This document shows positions 44,095-52,256 of a DNA stretch of 64,000 nucleotides, piece after piece; position 1 is the stretch's first letter, and every line of letters starts with the position of its first letter. The stretch covers positions 1,116,001-1,180,000 of the forward strand of contig OZ271846.1 of NCBI GenBank assembly GCA_965601485.1, read 5' to 3'. The notes under the pieces were generated by a model, which saw nothing but the letters and a program-made list of their open reading frames with translations, had not been told where the DNA came from and did no database searches. The DNA comes from Methylotenera_A aquatica. GTDB lineage: Bacteria; Pseudomonadota; Gammaproteobacteria; Burkholderiales; Methylophilaceae. A program made the translations under genes and the position numbers.

Positions 44095-45237
44095 TTATGG
44101 TGCAGCGAATGTTGCAGGGGTCTGAGCCTGTACGGTTTTAACGACCACTCCAGCTTGTGCTTTTTGAAGGCCTTCCACAACGATATGCTCACCCGGCTTG
44201 ATACCATTTTCGATAAGCCACATCTCACCAATGCGAGCACCAGTTGTCACTGGGCGCTGCTCTGCCTTGTTGTCAGCGCCTACGATCGTAACGAATTGCT
44301 TCCCTAACATTTCTGTGACTGCCTTTTGCGGAATCACAATCGCATTCTCTGCAATATCATAGGTAATGCGCACGCGTGCGTTCATACCAGGACGCAGCAG
44401 ATGATCTGAGTTCGTAAATTTGGCGCGAAGGGTCAATGTGCCAGTTCCCGGGTTCATCGCACGGTCTGCAAAATCAATCTCACCTGGTTGGTCGTAAGCG
44501 CTGCCGTCGGCAAGAATAAGTTCAATCGGTTTTTTGCCAGCACTCTCTCCAGCAATACGTTTTTTTGCAAATTTAATGTACTCGGTCTCTGGGATACTGA
44601 AATAGGCATACACCGGATCAAGCGTAGAAACCGTTGCCAGGACGCTCTGGCCAGCCGTTGCAAGACCTCCCACCTCAATTTGCTGTAAACCAATCACACC
44701 GGAAACGGGAGAACGAACCTCAGAAAAAGAACGGTCGATTCGCGCCTTGGACAACCCTGCACGCCGGGCTTTTACTACTGCCATGTTCTGTTGTTCTGTA
44801 GCCACGGCCTGATCATAGGTCTGCCTTGGTATGGCATTGTCTGGTAACAACGGCTTGTAGCGTTCGAGATCCTGGCGAGTTTTAGCTAATTCGGCTTCTG
44901 ATTCGGCCAACTTGGCCTGCGCGTCAATGACTGCCTCATCATAGGAGCGCGGGTCAATCACAAACAATAGCTCGCCTTCTCTAACGTTCTTACCAGGGTC
45001 GAATGTTTGCTTGATAACTAGGCCTGTACTACGAGGGCGCAGCTCCACTTCACGGAACGCTTTTAACTCAGCAACCAGTTCTGAAGATAAGGGGGTGCTT
45101 TGCGACACCACAGTCTGTACGACCACTTCTGGAGGAGGAGGTGCTGGAGGAGGCGGTGCTTTGCTACATGAGGAAAAAGTCAGCAGAATAACTACATTAA
45201 CAACAAACGAGCACTTTTGTGTTTGAGAAGTTTTCAA
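44095..45237 (-). CDS. RND efflux periplasmic adaptor lipoprotein (AcrA/MexE-like)
   Basis: The membrane-fusion protein of the pump, about 380 residues. The start is probably a TTG at 45237 with GGAG 7 bases upstream; the product then has a lipoprotein signal (FVVNVVILLTFSSCSK). An ATG at 45273 is possible but adds 12 residues. After a Pro-rich linker come the barrel-sandwich half (LRPRSTGLVIKQTFDPGKNV), the alpha-hairpin (about 95-150), the second lipoyl half (FSEVRSPVSGVIGLQQIEVG) and the membrane-proximal barrel. The TTG overlaps the TGA of the preceding small gene (TTGA), so expression is coupled. Confidence 0.92.
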   Translation of the reverse strand: MKTSQTQKCSFVVNVVILLTFSSCSKAPPPPAPPPPEVVVQTVVSQSTPLSSELVAELKAFREVELRPRSTGLVIKQTFDPGKNVREGELLFVIDPRSYDEAVIDAQAKLAESEAELAKTRQDLERYKPLLPDNAIPRQTYDQAVATEQQNMAVVKARRAGLSKARIDRSFSEVRSPVSGVIGLQQIEVGGLATAGQSVLATVSTLDPVYAYFSIPETEYIKFAKKRIAGESAGKKPIELILADGSAYDQPGEIDFADRAMNPGTGTLTLRAKFTNSDHLLRPGMNARVRITYDIAENAIVIPQKAVTEMLGKQFVTIVGADNKAEQRPVTTGARIGEMWLIENGIKPGEHIVVEGLQKAQAGVVVKTVQAQTPATFAAP

Positions 45238-45488
45238 TGGAACTCCGATCTCAATGTAGCAGCAATCTGGCAAGAATCATATGGCCTGTATGCGAGCAAT
45301 CGGTAAGCCGTTCTGTGATGCAATATGCTAACTCCTCTGATCTCTATCACTTGCAAAACGTAAGAATGATGTGCGTCATCATCCCGAATAAAATGGTTCT
45401 TTTGCATTATGCCCAAATGCTCAAACTTTTCGCGAACATATTGTTCGGTAATATCAGCGGCAACATCATTAAATAGTATCTGCTTCAT
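45234..45488 (-). CDS. Small 84-residue protein, possibly RRM-like, upstream of the efflux genes
   Basis: A short frame on the same strand whose stop overlaps the TTG start of the adaptor gene. The N-terminus MKQILFNDVAADITEQYVRE then KFEHLG follows the beta1-alpha1 pattern of RNA-recognition motifs (strand, loop, then acidic helix with F/L and G), and a second strand may be HHSYVLQVIEI. The similarity is weak and the canonical aromatic RNP1 residues are not seen. It might equally be a leader whose translation sets adaptor expression. Its frame and junction argue for a real gene; no ribosome binding site stands out. Confidence 0.5.
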   Translation of the reverse strand: MKQILFNDVAADITEQYVREKFEHLGIMQKNHFIRDDDAHHSYVLQVIEIRGVSILHHRTAYRLLAYRPYDSCQIAATLRSEFH

Positions 45489-45505
45489 CTAGGTAATTAT
45501 CTTTT

Positions 45506-45985
45506 TTATTTGCAGTTTCCGCTGCAACGAAGAATTCGTTCTGCGCAGGTTATTTGATCAAAAGCTTCTTGCAAATCAACATGGCCAACAGTTTGATAGG
45601 GAATCGAAGCATTGTTGCAGAGTGATTGCGACCATACGTATTCATCGCTGGTAAGCCATTCGACATCAGCACAAGCCCCTGCCCCTGAACCTTTACCAAA
45701 ACGCAAACCAACTTCATAGTCTGCACACAATAATCCTTTATGTGTTACTGCCCCATCTATAGAAATATCCCCATTCTGTTTAAGCGTTGAGGTTGAGTAT
45801 GGGAATCGGAAGCTTTTCTGCGTTGCGTTCGCACTGTCGAATTGAACTCTTGGGTTTTGAGCCGGGGCTGCTGAACGTCTCACATAATCTGCAAGGGCGC
45901 TTGAGTTGTAGTTGATCGCTACTAGAATTGCAATGGTAGCAATCACTTTAAAGTTTAGCTGCTTTGTTGTGAGTATTAGATTCAT
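45506..45985 (-). CDS. Secreted Cys-containing protein of unknown function
   Basis: The 159-residue product has a signal peptide (about 1-32, with hydrophobic VIATIAILVAINYNSSALA) and seven cysteines or more in the mature part, including C-N-N, C-A-E and C-S-G-N-C near the end, so disulfides are likely in the periplasm. Motifs such as RRSAAPAQNPRVQFDSANAT and GLLCADYEVGLRFGKG do not point to a known family. It is the first gene before the 84-residue protein and the efflux genes (17 bp spacing), so it may belong to the same transcript. Confidence 0.6.
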   Translation of the reverse strand: MNLILTTKQLNFKVIATIAILVAINYNSSALADYVRRSAAPAQNPRVQFDSANATQKSFRFPYSTSTLKQNGDISIDGAVTHKGLLCADYEVGLRFGKGSGAGACADVEWLTSDEYVWSQSLCNNASIPYQTVGHVDLQEAFDQITCAERILRCSGNCK

Positions 45986-46299
45986 CTTAAAATTATCAGT
46001 ATTTTTTTAGATGTTATCATAGATTGACATGGCCTTTTATATGCCATAAAAAAAATGTCTCCTTATTAACAATCATTCATATAAATATGATTTTATGCCG
46101 ATAACACCATTTGACCTGAGAGCTTTGGACGGCTGTATTGCCTGCCGAGCAGAAATTGATCCAACCAAATTGAATGCCTACGAGCGGACCTTCGAAAAGG
46201 GCAGCAACGGGTTGTTAGAGTCACAACCGCAGCCCCATAACTGAATGACCGCAATTGGGATGTTGCAGCCGTCCAGCTTTGATTGTCGTATGACTGGAT
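45986..46299. other. Intergenic region upstream of the efflux operon
   Basis: The promoter of the secreted protein gene and efflux operon should lie at its start (AT-rich, 46000-46090). No recognised gene follows. Confidence 0.3.
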
Positions 46300-46406
46300 A
46301 GGGTCGTTAGCTGACTATCATAACAATGCAGTTCCAGTTCTCAGTTTTGTCTGAATTGATGCGCCAGGTAGATTAAAGAGCCCTGCAGAGATGTGGGGCT
46401 TTTTCA
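46300..46406 (+). repeat. Interspersed repeat R1, copy 4
   Basis: AGGGTCGTTAGCTGACTATCA to TGAATTGATGCGCCAGG and the hairpin GCCCTGCAGAGATGTGGGGCTTTTT, the cleanest terminator of the four copies. Confidence 0.8.
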
Positions 46407-46418
46407 TATCTAATACTA

Positions 46419-46476
46419 TTTCACAAACGTAAGCGTCTGTGTCAGCAAAATAAGTCCATTAAGTTTGCTTAAACAA
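46419..46476 (+). repeat. Direct repeat flanking the efflux block, right copy
   Basis: TTTCACAAACGTAAGCGTCT and GCAAAATAAGTCCATTAAGT; about 90% identical to 38147-38205 and in the same orientation, directly after repeat R1 copy 4. Between here and 46846 there is a hairpin AACCTAATCAG / CTAGGTTG near 46561-46592 and no gene. Confidence 0.7.
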
Positions 46477-46846
46477 GTGTTGTGACTTTTGGCCTCACGA
46501 AAACATGGGGCCTATGATTCATCTATTACCCTAATTACTATCATGGAATTAAACGCTAAAACAACCTAATCAGAAATGACTAGGTTGTTTTTCATCTAAA
46601 TATCTATTAAACATTCTGGTGTTGGCCTTATATCAGTCCTATTTAGTCGGTAAATATTAGCCAATCTTTTAGCTTTACGCTCGCCTATCTTTGCTAATCT
46701 TGATTTTTTATTAATGACAAAAAAAGTATTTTTAGATATGGAAATCTGTTCGGTAACGTACAGACTAATCTTTGCGAACAGCTAATAATTGATTGTGACA
46801 ATTAGTTTAATTGGTTTTACTTCAATTTTTTAACAAAGGATTTAAT

Positions 46847-47467
46847 ATGAAAAACATTATAGTTATGTTTGGATTTACATTAGCAGCAGTATCAGCACAA
46901 GCAGCAACTATTACATCAGGCGATTTGCAATTAGTGACTAGCGATGCAATCATCTTTACTGGAGATCCACACGACACAATTGATATTGGCGGCGTTGATG
47001 CATTGGGTGGTACTTTTGGTCAACTTTCTGCTTTGCAAAATACAACATTCGCAGTCACTTTCTTAGGAAAAGAAGCTGTTCGTACTAATTTCTTCGTAAA
47101 TAATGGAACATCAGTAGCTGGTTCGGCTAACAACGTTGCAACAGTTGGACAAACCTTTTTCTTTGATGTTTCTGCAGGTGTTATTGACTTTGGCTTTAGA
47201 GGGCCTGAGGTAACAGCTCTAAATACTAATATAAACAATCAAAGAATTGCTTATATTACAAATGACGGTTCTTACATAGATGCCAATACAAGTAACCCAT
47301 ACTCTTTCTTAATAGGTTTCAATGATGGCGACACAAGTGACGGTGATTATGATGACTATGTAGTTGGCGTTAGCGCTGTACCAGTTCCAGGGGCATTACC
47401 ATTAATGGCTTCTGCATTAGGTGCTTTTGGTCTTGCTCGTCGTCGCAATAAGGCAAAAGCTACTTAA
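46847..47467 (+). CDS. PEP-CTERM-like exported protein (VPxPGA variant)
   Basis: The 206-residue protein starts at the ATG at 46847 with an AAAGGA ribosome binding site; a TTG at 46811 is less likely. It has a signal peptide (MKNIIVMFGFTLAAVSAQA), a beta-rich domain with acidic GFNDGDTSDGDYDDYVVGV near its end (a choice-of-anchor-like ending), and the sorting signal VPVPGALPLMASALGAFGL plus ARRRNKAKAT. The PVPGA start is a variant of the PEP motif (VPLPA/VPxPGA type). The tail matches that of the HAF gene at 18134, and like it the gene is followed by pqqA. Confidence 0.82.
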   Translation: MKNIIVMFGFTLAAVSAQAATITSGDLQLVTSDAIIFTGDPHDTIDIGGVDALGGTFGQLSALQNTTFAVTFLGKEAVRTNFFVNNGTSVAGSANNVATVGQTFFFDVSAGVIDFGFRGPEVTALNTNINNQRIAYITNDGSYIDANTSNPYSFLIGFNDGDTSDGDYDDYVVGVSAVPVPGALPLMASALGAFGLARRRNKAKAT

Positions 47468-47487
47468 TACAACCAGTAATACAATTA

Positions 47488-47508
47488 CCAGCTTCGGCTG
47501 GTTTTTTG
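47488..47508 (+). terminator. CCAGC-TTCG-GCTGG terminator
   Basis: UUCG-capped hairpin and T tract after the PEP-CTERM-like gene; same as at 19307. Confidence 0.9.
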
Positions 47509-47811
47509 TCGCTTAAACATTATCTTTTTTTGTGAAGGTTTATGAGGGAAGTCGTGAGAGGTTCATATTGCTTATCATCTAGCCATTTAATATACCTATT
47601 GTCATTTCGCGGTTATGCGTTGTTTTGGTCTGATCGGCTCGTGTTAAGCATAGTGTCACACTTTTAAATTCCCCACCTTGCAACATACAACCATTACGTA
47701 AATTCATTAGCACTTATTGAGTGAAGCACATAGGGTTAGTTTTAAGATTACGTTTTTAATTCAATAAATGAAGCGAATCATTCTGAATCGCCAAACCTAA
47801 AGGAAATTATC

Positions 47812-47883
47812 ATGTGGACAACACCAGCAGCTACTGAAATGCGTTTTGGCTTTGAAGTTACAATGTACGTAATGAACAAGTAA
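47812..47883 (+). CDS. pqqA: PQQ precursor peptide PqqA, copy 2
   Basis: A 23-codon gene identical in peptide and nearly identical in DNA to the one at 19552. It has Glu15 and Tyr19 in E-V-T-M-Y, Trp2, Pro5, Arg11 and Gly13, and an AAAGGA ribosome binding site. No other pqq gene is nearby. A hairpin terminator (AACCTATTC / GAGTAGGTT plus eight T's) follows at 47906-47936. Confidence 0.9.
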   Translation: MWTTPAATEMRFGFEVTMYVMNK

Positions 47884-47905
47884 TTCGTTTTACAAGAATA
47901 TCAAA

Positions 47906-47937
47906 AACCTATTCAGAAATGAGTAGGTTTTTTTTCG
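47906..47937 (+). terminator. Terminator after pqqA copy 2
   Basis: Hairpin AACCTATTC / GAGTAGGTT followed by a long T tract. Confidence 0.85.
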
Positions 47938-48240
47938 TCAGCTCTATTCAGGTTCTAGCAATGGTGTAGCAGCTATATTTGATATAGAGCCACTATGCAC
48001 AACAGCACTGCCATTAGGTAAACCCGAATTATTGGTTCTTTGAACAAGCCAAATGGTAGCAATAATTTTCTGATTAGTTCTATTTTCATGATGAAATCCT
48101 CTTAGAACTGCTATCTTATTTTTTACTTGAACTGTCAGCAATAGCCCATTCTTACTAACGTGAGTCATTTCATCAGTGTTTCTAGTATTGCAGTTTTTAT
48201 AATATTAATACTTTGCATCAAACTGGATTATCCAAGTCAA

Positions 48241-48733
48241 GGGTGTAAATAATTTTTGTAAAATTCATATTGCAGGAAACTGCCACTTTCGGAAATGGAT
48301 TAAAATGACTTCACAAAAAGCTCTACCCAATCATTAGATTGATAGCCTGCTATCTAATTTTTAAAAAGCCTGGAAACAGAATTTGAAGCAAAATCGATAC
48401 ATAGTTACCCGCATTGCAACAGACTAGCTGAATAACTGGGCACGAATTAGCCCATTCTTAAATTTCCCGACTGAGATACCCCGCATCATTTGCACTTCGT
48501 ATGCCATTGAGTCAATGAGCATGAGTTTACCTAAGGTTACAAAGAACAGCAGCCCATTTTTGAATGATGTGGCTTTAATGAAACTGCTCTATTTGGCGCT
48601 GGGTAACATCAGCAAAAAATGGACGATTCCACTGCGTGGTTGTAAACCTACGTTAAATAGGTTTACTATTTAACGTTAGGAGACGTTGCTTTAGTTTGAA
48701 TTAAACAAGGCTTACACAAAATTCAGGACACCA
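48241..48733 (+). mobile_element. Relic of an IS256-family insertion sequence
   Basis: Both ends are recognisable: GGGTGTAAATAATTTTTGTA on the left and CTTACACAAAATTCAGGACACC on the right, imperfect inverted repeats. After the left end comes a transposase start (MTSQKALPNH, then a stop). At 48452-48673 a 73-codon frame matches the C-terminus of IS256-type transposases (FPTEIPRIICTSYAIESMSM..., KVTKNSSPFLND..., LLYLALGNISKKWTIPLR). The central catalytic region is deleted, so it cannot move on its own. The gap 47940-48240 contains no convincing gene. Confidence 0.85.
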
Positions 48734-48787
48734 TCATCTATAGCTTAAGGCTATTCCGCAACATTTTTGCACGCACATTGCTTAAGG

Positions 48788-49048
48788 TTAATTGCCTGCC
48801 TTAGCCTTAATTTCATCCAATGTAATATAGCCTTTATTGCCAGTATCAATTTTGCTGAAAGATCGAGCAATTCTCGGCATCCCCTCCTTTGCTTCATCTA
48901 AAGTTAATTGACCGTCACTGTTTTTATCGGCAGACTTGAATTTCTCCTCTATTTGTTGAGCGCGGTTTGATTCATCGGCGATTGCCGTGTTAAAGCTTAA
49001 AAAAAGAATAAAGCTTGTACTTAATACAAAACGCAAAAATATACTCAT
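48788..49048 (-). CDS. Small exported EF-hand protein
   Basis: Starting at the ATG at 49048 (AGGAGA ribosome binding site, 86 residues) the product has a signal peptide (MSIFLRFVLSTSFILFLSF then NTAIA) and two EF-hand loops: DKNSDGQLTLDE, complete, and DTGNKGYITLDE, where Gly and Lys weaken calcium ligation. The linker helix (AKEGMPRIARSFSKI) fits a two-EF-hand calcium-binding module of the periplasm. It is monocistronic. The function may be calcium buffering or sensing; unproven. Confidence 0.8.
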   Translation of the reverse strand: MSIFLRFVLSTSFILFLSFNTAIADESNRAQQIEEKFKSADKNSDGQLTLDEAKEGMPRIARSFSKIDTGNKGYITLDEIKAKAGN

Positions 49049-49258
49049 TACTTTCTCCTGATTAGTTTTCGTTAACTTGCGCGTTAGCTGGCTTAGGTCA
49101 TTAATCCATGCGTCGCTGGGTAATATTGGCAATTAAAACCCAAACATAATAATATCATGCAACAAATTATCATATTTATAACTTACAATTCATTCAATTC
49201 AAAGCTGTCATTGCATTGTTGATGGCACGCTTATTAATCGTTTTTAACTGGAGCTAGA

Positions 49259-49933
49259 ATGAAAAAGATATCGAATTTTTGGTTTAAATTTTTAAATATG
49301 TGTGCAATTGCTTTATTTGCAACAATTGCATTTGCAGAAACCAAACTCTTAGACCAAGATAAGCCACAATCGGGTTTTATAGCCGATTATAATTTACTGA
49401 CGCCTGTTAAAGGCCCTGATGGCGCTAAAATTTATAGGTATACCAAGTTAGATTTCGATCCGCTCGCTTATGATTCTGTAATTATTGACCCGGTAATAAT
49501 TAATCAGGGTGTTGCAGATGATAAAATTACTCTCAAGGTTGTGACAGACACTGCGCAGGCCCTGGAGACTTCAATGAGAGACCGAATTGGGGCTAGCAAA
49601 TTAAAAATTGTTCGTGAACCGGGTCCGGGGGTACTCCGTGTGTCGGTTTCCATTTCGGGTGCTGAGCTTGATGCCGAGGGATTTAAACCTCGAAATATTT
49701 TACCGATATCGGCGGCTATAAAGTTAGTTTCTCTGGCAACAGGTAAGGATGAAAAAAAACCTGTACTTTTGGTTGAGAGTAAAATTATAGACAGTAAATC
49801 AGAAGTGTTAATGCGTGCTGGGATGATTACTATTGCGGGTGAGTCATTCAGAAATCAGGCTAATACTAGTCAGGAGTTCCAAGCATTAGCCAAAAAAATT
49901 GTGGATATTGCGATTAATAATTCAAATATGTAG
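49259..49933 (+). CDS. DUF3313-type exported protein
   Basis: This 224-residue product has an N-terminal signal peptide (about 1-27, ending FAFA) without an obvious lipobox. The family core is SGFIADYNLLTPVKGPDGAK, YDSVIIDPVIINQGVADD and GVLRVSVSISGAEL. Most DUF3313 members are small exported proteins or lipoproteins of unknown function. An A-rich leader with GGAG precedes the start. It is a single gene. Confidence 0.7.
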   Translation: MKKISNFWFKFLNMCAIALFATIAFAETKLLDQDKPQSGFIADYNLLTPVKGPDGAKIYRYTKLDFDPLAYDSVIIDPVIINQGVADDKITLKVVTDTAQALETSMRDRIGASKLKIVREPGPGVLRVSVSISGAELDAEGFKPRNILPISAAIKLVSLATGKDEKKPVLLVESKIIDSKSEVLMRAGMITIAGESFRNQANTSQEFQALAKKIVDIAINNSNM

Positions 49934-50011
49934 AAAGGATATTGGACCATTAAAAACTCAGTAACGAATTGAATATAATGTTTAAATATTGTATTTACTA
50001 AATCAAAATTT

Positions 50012-50037
50012 AATGCAAAAAATTACAATTTTTGCTT
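50012..50037 (+). terminator. Possible terminator after the DUF3313 gene
   Basis: The AT-rich hairpin GCAAAAAATT / AATTTTTGC lies 80 bp after the stop; stability is low. The rest of 49934-50241 shows nothing else. Confidence 0.4.
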
Positions 50038-50241
50038 CAAAACAGCATGTACTTCAACAATCGCTGTATTTGTCTACTGGGGAGTGAGCCTCCACCCTCA
50101 ATCATTTTGTATTTATTGAAGGGACGGATTATCCAATGTCCACATACCTTCATCTAGGTTCATGCAAAAACACCATTCATCCCAAACCAGATACTAGCAA
50201 CTAACGTTTTATTTACCCTAGTAAGCTTGTTCATAATAGGA

Positions 50242-51774
50242 TTATTTAGAACTTTCACTAGTCATCATTCTATTTAAGAGAGGACTTATGATAGAGAGAA
50301 TTACACCAGCTGATATGCTGATGGTTGCAAGAAAAGGATACAAAGAGAGGCCACTATTTCTTAGAAATGATTCAAGTGTTCCAGACATATAGCCCGCTAT
50401 AGCACTAGAAAGAAACCAAACTCCCATGAGCAATGCACTTAATTTTGCAGGGGCCACTCTTGATACCATTGCCAAGCCTATCGGTGAGAGCATTAACTCC
50501 CCAAGTGTGTGTATCGCATAAACCATAAGCAGCCACTCAGGCCCAACACGCCCAAAAGTATCCGATAGATTTTGAGCGTGAGACATGACCACAAATCCAA
50601 GTCCAAGAACAATCATTCCAAGGGATTGTTTACCGACATCACTTAATGAGTATTTACTGTTATCTAACTTGGTCCACATGATTGAAAAAAGGGGTGCCAA
50701 TAATATAATCAAAGCTGGGTTTATGGCCTGAAATGATGAAGCTGGAATTAAGAATCCAAATAATTTTCGATCCGTGTTTTTATCTGCAAATAGGGTCATG
50801 GTGCCCCCGGCTTGTTCAAACCCCGTCCAAAAGACGATCACAAAAAGCATCACAATGAATATAGATATTACTCTAGCCCAGTCTGATTTGCTCATTGGGT
50901 CGTTTGATACAGAATTATTCGAAGTAAGCGAACCAGTGGAATTTGCTTTTGAATTAAGTAAATAAACTAGGATTCCACCCAATGATAATAGCTCAAGGAT
51001 TACCTTTTGAGGTTTAGTGAGTAAATCTAACCATGGGCTAAAAAACTCGTAGCCGTAAATGACTGCACAAACAAAAGCTACTGAAGCACCTACCCATGTC
51101 AAAAGTAATTTAGCGTCTGAAAAATCAATTGGATTTTGATGCTCTTTCAATCCTGCACGGCCCAACTTATCCTGCCCTATCAGGAGCTGAATAACCCCAA
51201 ACGTCATGCCTACTCCCGCGCACGCAAAACCATAATGCCACCCCACTTTCTCACCTAAGGTACCAGCAATTAAAGGAGCTAGGAATCCTCCCAGGTTAAT
51301 CCCCATGTAGAAAATGGAATACCCAGCAGATCTTTTACCTTCCTCACCAGGGCCGTAAAGATCACCGACTAGTGAGGATGTATTTGGCTTAAAGAATCCA
51401 TTACCCACAATCAGTAAACCCAAGGCTACATATAGCAAGGACTCAAAAGCCATACAAAAATGTCCGAGCACCATTAAAAAAGCTCCAATTAACAGGGCTC
51501 TTCTTTTACCTAAGTACTTATCAGCAATTGCCCCACCGTAAATTGGAGTAAGGTAAACAAGCCCTGTATAGATTCCGTATAGAGCTAGCGCATTATCTCT
51601 TGTGTAAGAAAGTGAGTTAATCAGATATAAAACAAGAAGTGAGCGCATACCGTAGTAACTAAAGCGTTCCCACATTTCTGCAAAAAAGATCACCCTTAAC
51701 CCTGATGGTTGACGAGAGTCACTTTCAAACGCATTAGTTACTTGATCTGAATTAGATAACTGGGCGGCGCTCAT
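50242..51774 (-). CDS. POT-family peptide transporter
   Basis: This proton-dependent oligopeptide (PTR2/DtpA-like) transporter of 510 residues has about 14 helices. The signature ExxERFxYY appears as EMWERFSYYGMRSLLVLYL (about 33-50); the second family block is GNGFFKPNTSSLVGDLYGPG, followed by KRSAGYSIFYMGINLGGFLAP. It imports di- and tripeptides with protons in the inner membrane. It is a single gene; the flanking 51775-52256 likely carries its promoter. Confidence 0.92.
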   Translation of the reverse strand: MSAAQLSNSDQVTNAFESDSRQPSGLRVIFFAEMWERFSYYGMRSLLVLYLINSLSYTRDNALALYGIYTGLVYLTPIYGGAIADKYLGKRRALLIGAFLMVLGHFCMAFESLLYVALGLLIVGNGFFKPNTSSLVGDLYGPGEEGKRSAGYSIFYMGINLGGFLAPLIAGTLGEKVGWHYGFACAGVGMTFGVIQLLIGQDKLGRAGLKEHQNPIDFSDAKLLLTWVGASVAFVCAVIYGYEFFSPWLDLLTKPQKVILELLSLGGILVYLLNSKANSTGSLTSNNSVSNDPMSKSDWARVISIFIVMLFVIVFWTGFEQAGGTMTLFADKNTDRKLFGFLIPASSFQAINPALIILLAPLFSIMWTKLDNSKYSLSDVGKQSLGMIVLGLGFVVMSHAQNLSDTFGRVGPEWLLMVYAIHTLGELMLSPIGLAMVSRVAPAKLSALLMGVWFLSSAIAGYMSGTLESFLRNSGLSLYPFLATISISAGVILSIISPLLNRMMTSESSK

Positions 51775-52256
51775 GGATTGGTCAAACCTTGCAAAACACT
51801 AGAAATTAACAGATTGAATCTAGCCATAAAATTAGACAGACATCCCTGTTGATGTACATGCTTGTTTGAGCCAAAAGATGTAGTTTTGTGCATTAAATTT
51901 TGATTCAAAAACTATAGAATATAAATATTTTATTCAATACGCTACTGAATTTTTAATGGGTCAATATTCGTTGTATTGATGGGTCAAACGAAGGCGCGTC
52001 TCAAGAACTGCGCTTAAATGGTCATTTTTAAGCGAGCGTTAAAACGAGACTAGACTTGAGATGCAATCTTTATTGTGGCGAGATAACTCACCCTTGATTA
52101 AGTATTTTGCTTTACTAATTTGCAACTCAACGCCCTTGCATGAATTAATAAACTGAAGCAGTCCTAGATAGCTGGCACATACGCCACTTAACACATTGTT
52201 TTAATTGTAATAATTTTTCTTTTGGTGCAGGGTTATTTTAAACGAACATTTCAAAC
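51775..52256. other. Intergenic region with an imperfect palindrome
   Basis: No gene is seen. A nested imperfect inverted repeat lies at about 51996-52062 (TCTCAAG..GCGCTTAAA and TTTTAAGCG..CTTGAGA). It could be a transcript-end hairpin of the kinase operon or a short repeat element. Confidence 0.35.

Larger units (their letters stand above)
47436..47940 (+). repeat. Duplicated cassette, copy 2: PEP-CTERM 3' end + terminator + pqqA
   Basis: Matches 19256-19680. The extra ~80 bp at 47591-47667 (with TTTCGCGGTTATGCG and GGTCTGATCGGCTCG) is absent from copy 1. The conserved stretch CCTTGCA.CATACAACCATTA...GGTTAGTTTTAAGATTACG lies upstream of pqqA in both. Confidence 0.85.

Noticed and set aside
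46095..46244. 49-codon plus-strand frame (MPITPFDLRALDGCIACRAE...) before the PEP-CTERM-like gene
   Set aside because: It has no ribosome binding site and no recognised family, and it ends in repeat-like DNA near R1; coding character is too weak to list as a gene.
47944..48168. 74-codon minus-strand frame downstream of pqqA copy 2
   Set aside because: No ribosome binding site, no domain, and it lies between the pqqA terminator and the IS256 relic; probably chance.
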